From Ashinkailepas kermadecensis (taxonomy: Eukaryota > Arthropoda > Thecostraca > Neolepadidae), in contig JAOTOM010004831.1 in assembly GCA_034440615.1 (NCBI GenBank), positions 1-64,000 of the forward strand: a DNA stretch of 64,000 bases. The letters run 5' to 3'. Each line of letters starts with the position of its first letter. The stretch's first letter is position 1. The position numbers were made by a program, and so were the translations under genes. Below, piece after piece: positions 44,441 through 54,432 of this stretch. The notes beneath the pieces were generated by a model. That model was given only the letters and a program-made list of their open reading frames with translations, was not told the DNA's origin and made no database searches.

Positions 44441-45120
44441 ACTAGCGTTGGGCGGAAATGAGGATCCCGCCGGGGATGCGTTAGTGGATGGGTCGTTTGT
44501 TTCGGGTCTACACCACATTGTGAAACTGTGTAATGTCTGTGCGGATTGTGGAACGCTTCGTTAGGCGTCAGACGCAATGCCTTCAGACGTCAATTTTATT
44601 GCCACTTGCAGTGACTTATTGCGCATTTTGTTACTTTCCGTATTTCCTTTTTGAACTATTTTCCACCATAGACGGCCGGCCGCCGGCCGCCTCCGGCCTG
44701 TCCCCAACCGCCCGCCATTCATAACATGGCGGGGCGCGGGATTCCTATTCCCTGAATGTTAATGGGCCCCAACGCCAAAGTCACAGGAAGATTTTCAAAT
44801 TTGAAACGGTAGGCGATGTGCCTGGCATGAGTTCCGCCACCATTAGAGTTGAGGCCGACAGATTTTGTGGAAATTGTTTAAGAACATTACGCTTATGGGC
44901 GTTGAAGGAAAAGAATGCATCTACAACCCCGAATTTCTCCTACACCATTTTGGCGTGGCAGAGCCGATGTTGCTTAGTATTGTTGAAGGGTGGAACTTTA
45001 CTTTATATCGTGCCACCGCTCGGCGGCCCTACGGATCCTCTAGGCAGCAACCGTCGGCGCTTGATATGCATCGAGCCATTCCAGAACGTCAATAATGTCG
45101 CAAAGCTTCATGTCAAGAGG
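44441..45120. other. Unique DNA with a GGCCGGCC cluster
   Basis: GGCCGGCCGCCGGCCGCC-type sequence near 44,681-44,700. No gene recognised; frames of 60-100 codons show no family resemblance. Confidence 0.35.
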
Positions 45121-45850
45121 TAAAAAGTGACAGGGTTAGACATCTATAAAAGTAGTCGAGTATGGCATCAGAAGGTAGCTGATTTTATGCCGGTTTATTT
45201 GAGATCATTGGAAATTAATTCGCTAATGTAGAACATCTGATATACAATTAAAAGTAATACAATGTGATAATTTGAGACACAAATCCTGGAATTGAGTGCG
45301 AAAATAACAGGGTTAGATATCTATAAAAGTAGTCGAGTATGGCATCAGAAGGCAGCGGATTTTATGCCAGTTTATTTAAGACCATTGGAAATTAATCCGG
45401 TAATGTAGAACATCTGATATACCATTTAAAGGAATATAATGCGATAATTCGAGATGCAAATCCTGGAATTGAGTGCAAAAATGACAGGGTTAGAAAACTA
45501 TAAATGAAGTCGAGTATGACATCATAAGGCTGCGGATTCTATGCCTGTTTATTTAAGACCATTGGAAATTAATTCGGTAATGTAGAACATCTGATATACA
45601 ATATAAAGTGATGCAATGCGATAATTTGGGACACACATTCTGGAATTGAGTGCAAAAGTGACAGGGTTAAACCTTCATGGAAATTATTCAAGATGATACA
45701 AAAATGTAGCACGTTCGATTTTCGTTTAGTTAACAACACTGGAAAGTGTCAGGACGTCACACAGAAGATGTATGACACGTGTTTATCATAAGATGTTGAG
45801 TGGCCAATTGCTCCCATTTCACTTTAAGGGCAAAGTTACAGGGTGAAATG
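45121..45850. repeat. ~177-bp satellite-like tandem array
   Basis: GACAGGGTTAGA-like starts occur near 45,128, 45,306, 45,482 and 45,659, giving a period of about 177 bp. Units share ATCTATAAAAGTAGTCGAGTATGGCATCAGAAGG-type and CATTGGAAATTAATTCGGTAATGTAGAACATC-type blocks. Three good copies are followed by a fourth, strongly diverged one. No protein is encoded. Confidence 0.92.
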
Positions 45851-46524
45851 ATTTGACAATAAAACGAACTACACATCATAAGAGAGCTTGTTTCAATGTT
45901 GTTCAAATTGGACCATTGGAAATTACTTGCACCTCGTCTAGAAACCAGAATATAGCATTAATCAAAGCAAGTCCACTCTGGTGGTGTTCCTTTACAAACT
46001 CACCACCAGAGCGGCGCCACCGGTATTATGTCCGCTTATGGCGCCTAACGTGTTGGGGCGCCTATGGCGAGTGCTAGATGCCTTGTGCTGAAATCTAGTG
46101 CGTACCCTATTAAGACTTGCGACGGTCTTGCGCAGTCGTGACATCAGTCTTTGTGTTGCAGATAAACCCGTTGCCATACTGCTGACGACCACTTGTGACG
46201 ATAGTTCGAACAGCGTGGCGATACATCTTGTGCCATTTCGCTCCGGTGCTATGTCTTGGTCATGTGCGTTGAGTGCGTGTGCACTCCTTTTTCAAGGTTT
46301 ATAGAGTGTAGACGGGTGACGTCATGGTCCCGCGCGTCGCCAAGGCGACGCGTGCCTTCCGATTGGCTTGTTGCTTTCGCGCCGAAACACCCCGGCCGCT
46401 GGGAGTGGGAGAATAAAGCTGGCCGCGTGCGGACGTGCGGTCCGCCCGTGCGGGTTGGACTGAAAGCTGTCATGCGTGTTTGCGGTTCGGACCCGGCGAC
46501 TGCATTGTTCGGACCCAACGACTA
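45851..46524. other. Unique DNA, no gene recognised
   Basis: Frames of 70-136 codons without family resemblance. A GC-rich CpG-containing stretch near 46,330-46,500 may be regulatory or repeat-derived. Confidence 0.35.
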
Positions 46525-46790
46525 CATAAGTAAAAACACGGAATCGCTGCCGGCTTTAGGCCGTGCGACTACGGGAGTTCAAGGTACGCATTTCGTATTG
46601 GCATTTTTCCCAATTGATTCAGCCATCCCAGGAGGATTGCATCGGCCTTTCATGATACATAATTGATCAAGGAACCTTACCGTTCTTTCCTTATTGATTT
46701 ATTACGCTCCGTTCAGAAGTTGTCGTGGTGCGAAGTGAAGATATTTGTGAGAGGAAGCCCACCTCGCCCCACGGGTCGGCCCACCAATGT
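46525..46790 (+). repeat. Repeat copy, plus orientation (inverted partner at 48.0 kb)
   Basis: It shares GTAAAAACACGGAA, GGAGTTCAAGGTACGCATTTCG, ATTGATCAAGGAACCTTACC, TTACGCTCCGTTCAGAAGTT and CCCACCTCGCCCC with the reverse strand of 48,040-48,300. A shorter copy in reverse lies at 47,735-47,836. Confidence 0.85.
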
Positions 46791-46864
46791 TGATATCTTG
46801 ATAATCTTTATCTTGAATCTTTATCTCTTATCGCTCTATCTTTATCTGCATCTTGAAATGATTG

Positions 46865-47022
46865 GACGGGGCAAAGTACATGAAGGCAATGGGCAGATAA
46901 AAATGAATTGGGGAGCACATTCCATTGCTCCCATGTTAGAAGTTGAAATAATTGCGGGAGTGGGTTGCGCAAACATTGAGGTGGCAGTTCCCCCTCAAAG
47001 GTATACAAAACAACACCCCTGA
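46865..47022 (+). mobile_element. MITE-like repeat, CACCCCTG right end
   Basis: It matches 41,050-41,203 and the 1.2-kb repeats: GTACATGAAGGCAATGGG, CCCATGTTAGAAGTTGAA, ending AAAACAACACCCCTG. The left end is altered. 47,530-47,700 carries another copy in reverse. Confidence 0.55.
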
Positions 47023-47303
47023 TTCGAACGACTGGCAAGTGGCGCTCCTTATGACCCGAAGGACACCTCTCTTGGAGGTTCCAGTATACCCCCTCCGTAT
47101 AATTTTTCCGTGCAACGCGCTCCTCGGCCTGGGAACGGCAGTCCTCTAGGAGTCCGAACGCACGCCGCAAATTTTTCGGCGAACGGCACTCCTCAGACAA
47201 AAACACATGGTACCCCTCTGGGAGATCTGAGTGTACCCCGTCCAAATGTTCTGGACCAAGAGCCGCCCCTTTGGAGAAATGACGCCTCCTTGGCAAAATC
47301 ATA

Positions 47304-47383
47304 AATCTGTCAGTGGTGGTGGATTTGTGCTTTAGGGCGCATCGACTGCGTTGGTCATTTTGCGCCCATAATCTGTCAGTGGT
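47304..47383 (-). mobile_element. 52-bp LINE 3'-tip insertion with 14-bp target duplication
   Basis: AATCTGTCAGTGGT occurs at 47,304-47,317 and 47,370-47,383. The 52 bp between them, read on the minus strand, ends GATGCGCCCTAAAGC followed by a short A/C tail. This is the 3' end of the I-type LINE family seen at 31.5 and 61.0 kb. It is a perfect target-primed insertion of only the last ~50 bp. Confidence 0.85.
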
Positions 47384-47839
47384 ATGGTGTAAGGGGAGGG
47401 GGCTTGTACCCCCCATGGAACTTCCACTCAATCCTCTTTGTGGATTGGTGGGTACGCCGAAGTCTGTACTCTCCCATTCAGTTGTGTAAGCCACTCCACT
47501 GGAAATTATGAGCCACATATATAGAGCGCAAGGAGGGTGGGGGCGAAAGCAGAACCGCCATTATTATATTTGAGGGTGAAACTGCCCTCTCAATGCTTGC
47601 TTCCACCCGCAATAATTTCAACTTCTAGCATGGGAACCTATGGAATGTGACACTGCTATTAATTTTGGTCTGCCTGTTGCCTTCATGTACTTTGCCCCCT
47701 CCGATCATTTTAAGAAATCAACATCGGTAGACCGACTCTTTCGGCGAAATGAGCTCCTTCTCACAGATGCCTTCACTTCGCATCACAACTTCGGAACGGA
47801 GCGTAATAAATCAATAAGGAAAGAATGGTACAATTTTAA

Positions 47840-48030
47840 GTAGCAACACACTGAACATCTTTAAAAACGGCATAGACAATCATTATAAGAATAGGGGGCT
47901 TGTTTTTATGTATTCCAGGGAGGGTTGATAGACAGATTTGGTGGGCACTGACCAAGTGTACAAAGTGCAACCAAGAAGGGCCCTTGTGGCTCATAGTTGC
48001 ACTGATCTTTTATGTCTTTATGTCTTTATG
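47840..48030 (+). mobile_element. CR1-like LINE 3' fragment (family 2), second copy
   Basis: It translates to NTLNIFKNGIDNHYKNRGL, then YSREG and a stop. The same 3' UTR as 39,068-39,180 follows (GGGCCCTTGTGGCTCATAG) and a TTTATGTC tail. The 5' truncation falls at about 47,840, directly against a copy of the 46.5-kb repeat. Confidence 0.9.
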
Positions 48031-48039
48031 GTGGGCCGC

Positions 48040-48362
48040 CCCTTGGGGCGAGGTGGGCTCCCACTCACAAATTTCTTCACTTCGCACCACGACAACTTCT
48101 GAACGGAGCGTAATAAATCAATAAGAAAAGAACGGTAAGGTTCCTTGATCAATTCTGTATCATGAAAGGCTGATGCAATCCTTCTGGGATGGCTGAATCA
48201 ATTGGAAAAAAATGCGAATACGAAATGCGTACCCTGAACTCCCATAGGCGCACGGCCTAAAACCGGCCGCGTTTCCGTGTTTTTACTTACCCTCAGCTGA
48301 GTGGGCCGATACGCAAACAGCTGTTGGTTTCCAATCCAGGCGTACATTATCCATGACTGTGC
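48040..48362 (-). repeat. Repeat copy, minus orientation (inverted partner at 46.5 kb)
   Basis: Reverse of 46,525-46,790. It extends further, through AACAGCTGTTGGTTTCCAATCC, which also occurs at 42,945-42,970. Together with the plus copy it makes a ~260-bp-arm inverted repeat with ~1.25 kb between. Confidence 0.85.
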
Positions 48363-49435
48363 CACCAAACATAGTTCATAATAAAATTTAATTGAAGGGC
48401 TCTCATTTTGCTGTGGAAATCCGGGTTTAAATTTAAACATTTAAATACCTTGTGTTAATACTGCTATGTTCGTTGTCAAATTCGAAGAAAAGCACTTGGT
48501 AAAATAATACTGGTGACGGTATACTACGCTTAGATCCTGGATAGTACACTAGCTAGTCCAAAAGTTACCAGGAGATACCATATTTGTATTACCTCTTCTA
48601 TTTGTAGCTAAGCTTGATCTATAGTACCACTTCCAGTTGCTATATTTTTATGTTGGATGTCAGGCTGATATCGTTAGTGTAATTGCAATTGTAATCGAGT
48701 GATCACGGTGAGTGTCGCCTTCGTTTTGCATTGGTACAATCGATACACGGCCTAGCTGGAATGAATGCATCCAAGGTGTGCGTATTGGTGTTCTCAAGGT
48801 CAATTTCGTCTGAGTTCCTGGTAGGTTTGGGTCCTTGGTCTCAGTAAGTCCGAGGTAGGAGCCTAGGCAGAGAACATCGCAATTAGGGTACCTAGTTAGG
48901 TATAGACATTGCTCCATGCCCTAACCTGAGGTGCGGAAAAAACTGAGGAAACATGGAGGTGTTGGCACCAGTTCATTCCATGGGGTTGATAAGTACCCAG
49001 GTAGGCATTTGATGTTTAAAAAAAAAGAAGATTAGGCAGGCCCTGTTCACATATTGTGTTGTTGATAGTCCCCATGCATGAACCCCTTTCCTTATTTTAA
49101 GTATCATCTCCACTATATCTCTAGCCATATATTGTTAGGTATATTGTATTGTATTGTATAGCCATATATTGCATGAAAAGGTTTTCAGATATTTCAGGTT
49201 TGATCTAAAAAGATACATTTTTAGGTATTATTGCAGTTCAAGGTAACCATGCAACAAGTTTTGCACACATTTTACTTTGATTAAGCATATAAATAGGTTA
49301 GGTTGATTTGGTAAGTTTTTTTTGGGAGAATATTTAAAAGTTTTTTGTTCTTCAAAACCACTCAGGATGTCTTCGGTTTGGTTAGCTTTTTTGTTTGAAA
49401 AGAAATTGTTTGGAAATTTGGTATTTTTTCTTAAA
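48363..49435. other. AT-rich unique DNA
   Basis: No gene recognised. TACCTAGTTAGGTA and TACCCAGGTAGGC stretches near 48,890-49,005 resemble the palindromic TACCTAGG motifs near 37.8 kb. Confidence 0.4.
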
Positions 49436-49883
49436 AGGTGTTTTTTGAATTTCAGTATTTGTGTGCGGAATACTATGTTTATGAACGTGATTCGGAAGAT
49501 GCGATCATTCATTTTCTCCATAAATGCTTGTCTCGTTTAATCTTAGCGACAATATCTATAATGCGCCATATATGCCACACTGCTGTTATTTGTTGCATAA
49601 TTTATCCATCCCTCACCTGGCACTTCTCAGACGTGATTAAAGGGACATTCAACACTTCACGCAGTTGATTCAACACTTTTTCACGTTGAAAATGCTTCGT
49701 TTCCACCTCTTTGCCACATTGATGACATGCCGATACTACTCCACCAGAATGGCAAAAAAAATAAGCAGAGCACAGCTCGAGAGGCCGTGTGTACAGATGA
49801 CGTCACAATAAATATTATGCTTGTGTTTTTAAAGTATAATATATGAGTTTATATTAGTTTAGATAAGAGTAGATTGTATTATG

Positions 49884-49903
49884 TTAGGTTAGGTTAGGTT
49901 AGG
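49884..49903. repeat. Interstitial (TTAGG)4
   Basis: Four perfect copies of the ancestral arthropod telomere unit. Too short to be a telomere; supports arthropod origin weakly. Confidence 0.9.
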
Positions 49904-50144
49904 TTTTCCTATTTAATTATGAATTATCATACTATTTGTTGGAAGTCGTGAGGCAAGACGAGACCGAGCAGAAGCCGGCTGCTCTGAGCCGTGCTGCATG
50001 TTTATATATCGCCTTGGCCGTGCTGTATGTTCAGTTTTTTTGGCGTTTAAGAAAAATTTACCAGGAACTTTCCATTCAAAAAGGATTTGCTTTCACGTAT
50101 GGAAGGTGAGGCTAAGTTAGATTTTTATATTACATCGTTTTTGG

Positions 50145-50506
50145 TAATCTTTACCTTTTCGCCAACACATACTGCCAAGGTTAGTGATTTGTAAAGAGGT
50201 GTACAGTGGGGAACAGTGACGTCACAGGAGTCAGGGAAGTGACGTCACAGGAGTCTGGTGTCTGTAAAGATTACCACCTAACCTAGACTAAGATAATATA
50301 GCATAGTATACAAAATGTATCATAGCATAATATAATATAACCTAACCTAACCAGAAAACCAAAATCCTCCGAACAAATTTTTTGGCACTTGTGACGTCGT
50401 GGCGTCACTTCCCTGACTCCTGTGATATCACTGTTCCCCACTGTACACCTCTTTACAAATCACTAACCTCGGCAGTATGTGTCAGCCAAAAGGTAAAGAT
50501 TACCTG
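50145..50506. repeat. Foldback: ~112-bp arms, ~132-bp loop
   Basis: The arm 50,145-50,256 (TAATCTTTACCTTTT, GTGATTTGTAAAGAGGTGTA, CAGGAGTCAGGGAAGTGACG) is the reverse complement of 50,389-50,506 with about 90 per cent agreement by eye. The loop contains AACCTAACCTAACC. This may be a foldback MITE. Confidence 0.9.
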
Positions 50507-50635
50507 TTTTTCTTTATTTTGGGCATTACTTTTTAGGTGGTGTGTAAAGAACATACGACACTTTATCAGAGATCGTCGAGGAAATATACATCTCCTTAGT
50601 CAGCATGCTCTACATCGCATACCCGGCCCATGCCA

Positions 50636-50716
50636 TGCCGACAGTTGGCGCAGTTGGTTAAGGCGTCTGCTTTCCGTACACGTGGTGGTGGGTTCGAATC
50701 TTGGCACCGTCACGTT
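50636..50716 (+). mobile_element. tRNA-like SINE head
   Basis: TTGGCGCAGTTGGTTAAGG matches a polymerase III A box, and GTGGGTTCGAATCTTGG contains a canonical B box (GGTTCGAATC). T-stem and acceptor pairing are poor, so a functional tRNA is unlikely. A tRNA-derived SINE is the best reading; its body probably extends toward 50,800. Confidence 0.6.
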
Positions 50717-50719
50717 TTA

Positions 50720-51750
50720 ACCCGATCACACAATCGTTAGAGGTCAGGGCGGTTGGTTAATGTTGCACTTTAGATTACTTTACACTATCATATGAGTTGC
50801 TTGATGTGATAATATTTGCCCATGAAGGTGAAGAGGGAAATACTTAATTAAAGCCCACTCATGCAATGAATGTCCAATTGACCATTTGGAATTGTCATCG
50901 TGTTGGAATTGTCATAGTGGAACTTTGTCTCTGGAAGGAAACATTGCATCCATATCCAGTTCAAGTTGTTTATTTCAACAACCCGGTTCTGTACACACCA
51001 CATTATGTTACATTTTGAGTGCAAACAACGCTACCGTAGGAAGTGCAGAAGATACCCGGTCAACATGCCTCTCACATAACGTTCACTGGGGGAGTTCGGG
51101 CACCTAAGATCGGAAACTAGAAGCATAAAATTTGGAGGAATTACAGCTGTAGTGAACTTGCTGCAGTATACATCTCATGACCCCAGGTCAATGTCTTCAG
51201 GGTCAAATGAGGTCACAATCTGCCTCCACTCCACCCTAGCCACCACTGCCGTACTTACAGAAAGTATGCACGTTCCACTGCCAAACTGTAGGTAGAGACC
51301 GTTCGTATGTACACTCGCTACGTATGCTGGTACAGACAGTGTGTGCTGTCATTACGGTCGGTAGCACGGACCCATCGTGCGATCGTTACGGCCAGCATAC
51401 TTTTTATGCTTTATTATACAGTCTGAGATTCTGTGTGGGTGTTATACTGATTCTGTTTGGGTGCATACTGAAAAGTATGCATTTGCAGAGAAATGAGCAG
51501 TCACATCATGTTCAGCATATTCATAAACATTGCATTAGAAGAAGAACTTCCAATAAATCAGAAATTACCTTAAGCTGCAAATATACCCATTTTTGCTTTA
51601 AACCCAATATTACATATTGGAAAAGAAACATTACAGGAACATTTGCTGAATGTGATCAAAATGGGACAACTCATTCCTACTGTAAATTCCACTTTTCAGC
51701 TGGCAACTATTTTACATCATGGTCATCAATGACATAAAAATTGGGTACAT
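50720..51750. other. Mixed unique DNA with a fragment of the 27.4-kb element interior
   Basis: 51,135-51,220 (TAGTGAACT, GACCCCAGGTCAATGTCTTC, GGTCAAATGAGGTCACA) matches 27,565-27,640. A 137-codon frame at 51,324-51,737 has no recognisable domain. Confidence 0.5.
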
Positions 51751-52530
51751 TTTGTATTGAAGGTGTTTTTGGAATTTTTGGATTTTTTCTCAGAACATGT
51801 TTATGAACATGATTCAGAAGGTGCGACCACTCATTTTCGGTGCTTGTGCTCACTTTTGAAGTTGAACAATGACAACAGGCAGGCTGTTATGATTGTGAAC
51901 TGTACAGAATTGTACTGGAAGGACGTGCCACTGCCATTCTTCACCAGAATATATTACATTTACATAAGTGAACCTGTAATTTTAATGGTATAATAATTAA
52001 ATAGGAATACCTATCCTGACCTAACTTAACCTAACCTAATGTAACCTAGCCTAATATAATCAAATATACTCTAATCTAAACTAATACTAAAATATTATCC
52101 TGTCATTCATAAGTCACATCCTGATCTGTGCCGCCTTCTGTTTCGGTCAGTGTTCTTGTGGAATAATTGTGATGTGTAATCTGTGTGATAAAGAAGCAGA
52201 AACTAAGCATTTTTTATGTGAAGAAGTGTTGAATCAACTGAGTGGAATGTTTAATGTCCCTTTCATCACGTCTGAGAAGCGCCAGGTGAGGAATGGATAA
52301 ATTATGGCTATCAACCAAGAGGTAAGCATGAGCTCAGAAAACGAGTGGTCGCATCTTCTGAATCATGTTCACAAACATGGTATTCCAAAAGAAAACTCCC
52401 AAAATTCCCAAAACACTATCAAAGTAATACCAAAAATTGTTGTCCATGTTTTTGTTGGCTAGTACTCATATGTATATCTCCAACATGCCAGACTGCAAAG
52501 TATGGCAAACATCTTGATGATGATGATTGA

Positions 52531-54141
52531 AGCAAGCAATTCTCATCAGTCTTTACTCAGGATAATTCTGGTAGAATAGAAACAACTGAATCATATGCCA
52601 TGACAGGTGATAGGTTGGAGTATCTTACAATAACTACAGAAGCTGTAGAAAAGCAGTTGCAGAATATAAAGCCTAATAAAGCTTCTGGACCAGATGATAT
52701 ATATGCTAGGGTCTTAGTAGAGTGTGCTAAAGCTTTAGCAGTTCCTCTAGGTATACTTTTCAGGCGGTCTATGGAATACTCTGAAGTGCCTGAAGATTGG
52801 AGAAATGCAAATGTAGTTCCAATTTTCAAAAAGGGAAGTATGAAGTGTGTAGGGAACTACAGGCCAGTCAGTTTGACCTCAATAGTTTGCAAGGTACTAG
52901 AAAAACTGGTTAAACAGAATGTTCAGATTCATCTTGATAGGCACAATCTTTTAAGGGATACTCAACATGGATTACGATCTCGAAGGTCTTGTTTAACTAA
53001 CCTTTTGGAGTTAATGGAGTATGTTACTAAAGAAGTAGACAATCAAAACAGGATGGATGTTGTGTACTTGGACTTTAGCAAAGCTTTTGATAAAGTTCCA
53101 CATAGGAGGCTAATTCATCAACTACAGCAACATGGGATTGTTGGAAAAGTTATAGGTTGGATTGAAGCATGGTTGAGGGGAAGGAAACAAAGGGTAATGT
53201 TAAATGGATGTAAATCTGATTGGAAGGATGTTCTGAGTGGAGTACCACAGGGCTCTGTTCTAGGGCCACTTCTCTTTATCATCTTTGTAAATAACATTGA
53301 GGTAGGGCTGAGGAATAGAGTGTTCAAATTTGCTGATGACATCAAACTGGTAGGAGTGGCAAACAGTTGTGATCAATCTAGTAATATTCAACTAGACTTG
53401 GAGGACCTAAAAAAGTGGGCTGATCAATGGCAGATGTCTTTTAACTATGACAAGTGTAAGGTTATGCATCTGGGGTCTGGAGGTGAGACTTTCAGATATA
53501 CAATGGGAGGGAGGGAACTGGATGTTATTGAAGAGGAAAGGGACTTAGGTGTGTTGGTTTCAAATGACCTTAAAGCAGAGAAACAATGTAGCTCAGCTAG
53601 GAACAGGGCACTCAGAATGCTGGGACTCATTAATAGAAGTGTGATGTATAAGAGCAAGGAAGTCATGAAAAAACTGTACTTAGCATATGTGCGACCCCAC
53701 TTGGAATATTCTGTGCAAGCTTGGAGCCCCTACCTAGAAAAAGATATAGACAAGTTAGAAAGAGTGCAACGCAAAGCAACTAAACTCATCAGTGGACTAG
53801 GTAGCTTAGAATATGGAGAAAGGCTTGTGGCATTAGATATGTACTCACTCAAGTATAGGAGATTAAGGGGGGACATGATTGAAATGTACAAAATTGTTAA
53901 AGGACTAGATCAGGTCAATTTAAATGGTGCTCTTCAGTTTAAAGTATCACACAGGGGTCACCAACTCAGGTTAGACAAGTTGAGGTGTAGGACAGTTAAG
54001 CGACAGCAGGTCTTCAGTCAAAGGGTTGTTGATCAGTGGAATGGGCTGCCTGCTGATGTTGTGGGGAGTTCCTCATTGAATGTATTTAAAAGTAGGGTGG
54101 ACAAATTTTTTAGGCAGGAAAATCTTGTTTTTGATTTCTAA
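52531..54141 (+). CDS. CR1-type non-LTR reverse transcriptase (partial, 5'-truncated)
   Basis: Non-LTR reverse transcriptase copies element RNA into DNA at a nicked chromosomal target. The frame is open from 52,531 with no start codon of its own; the first ATG is at 52,600 (513 codons to the stop). Counting from that Met, the motifs are NKASGPDD at 26-33, NYRPVSL at 86-92, LDFSKAFD at 157-164 (catalytic Asp at 158), SGVPQGSVLGPLLF at 213-226, and FADD at 244-247 (the two catalytic Asp). Thumb and C-terminal blocks EEERDLGVLVSND and VVDQWNGLP follow. All catalytic residues are intact. The upstream apurinic-type endonuclease is absent, so this copy cannot mobilise alone. Relatives at 15.8, 19.3 and 32.3-34.9 kb are decayed. 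Expression is unlikely without a promoter. Confidence 0.9.
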   Translation, partial: SKQFSSVFTQDNSGRIETTESYAMTGDRLEYLTITTEAVEKQLQNIKPNKASGPDDIYARVLVECAKALAVPLGILFRRSMEYSEVPEDWRNANVVPIFKKGSMKCVGNYRPVSLTSIVCKVLEKLVKQNVQIHLDRHNLLRDTQHGLRSRRSCLTNLLELMEYVTKEVDNQNRMDVVYLDFSKAFDKVPHRRLIHQLQQHGIVGKVIGWIEAWLRGRKQRVMLNGCKSDWKDVLSGVPQGSVLGPLLFIIFVNNIEVGLRNRVFKFADDIKLVGVANSCDQSSNIQLDLEDLKKWADQWQMSFNYDKCKVMHLGSGGETFRYTMGGRELDVIEEERDLGVLVSNDLKAEKQCSSARNRALRMLGLINRSVMYKSKEVMKKLYLAYVRPHLEYSVQAWSPYLEKDIDKLERVQRKATKLISGLGSLEYGERLVALDMYSLKYRRLRGDMIEMYKIVKGLDQVNLNGALQFKVSHRGHQLRLDKLRCRTVKRQQVFSQRVVDQWNGLPADVVGSSSLNVFKSRVDKFFRQENLVFDF

Positions 54142-54432
54142 TTTGGATGGAGGGAATAATATTTATGTTAAATGTGCATGGCACAGACCCCTTTAAGCAG
54201 GGGCTATGGTAGCACAATGGGTATGATGGGAGGAGCTTGCAATTGTTGAGGGTGTTATGCAATAGCAAGTGGATGATGCTAGATAGGCTGGGATATATAG
54301 CTTCCTAGGAACTTGGGATTAAGGATTGATTGGGGTGAGAATATGTACATTTCTAGTACCTTTTCTAGATAGGCTTAACCCAGATGGGCCCCTGTGGCTC
54401 TTATTAAGCCTTAACACTTTATGACTTTATGA
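52531..54432 (+). mobile_element. 5'-truncated CR1-type LINE with intact RT frame
   Basis: The element starts just after an in-frame stop at 52,528, where similarity to the relic at 34,170 (-) begins (CAATTCTCATCAGTCTTTAC). It runs through an uninterrupted RT frame to a 3' UTR (GGCTTAACCCAGATGGGCCC) and a tail of ACTTTATG units at 54,416-54,432. The endonuclease and ORF1 are missing. Lack of any stop over 537 codons indicates a young insertion compared with the other CR1 pieces in the window. Confidence 0.92.

Larger units (their letters stand above)
49436..52440. repeat. Large imperfect inverted repeat
   Basis: 49,440-49,670 (ATACTATGTTTATGAACGTG, then TTATCCATCCCTCACCTGGC, CTTCTCAGACGTGATTAAAGGGACATT) recurs reversed at 52,210-52,400. 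Related direct copies of its first part are at 51,760-51,850 and 55,130-55,200. GTTAGG-type and CCTAAC-type stretches near 49,885 and 52,020 lie symmetrically inside. Confidence 0.65.

Noticed and set aside
49884..49903. Telomere
   Set aside because: Only four TTAGG units, embedded in ordinary transposon-rich DNA.
51324..51737. 137-codon ORF, possible secreted protein
   Set aside because: It starts in hydrophobic sequence but has no recognisable family, no conservation evidence and lies among repeat fragments.
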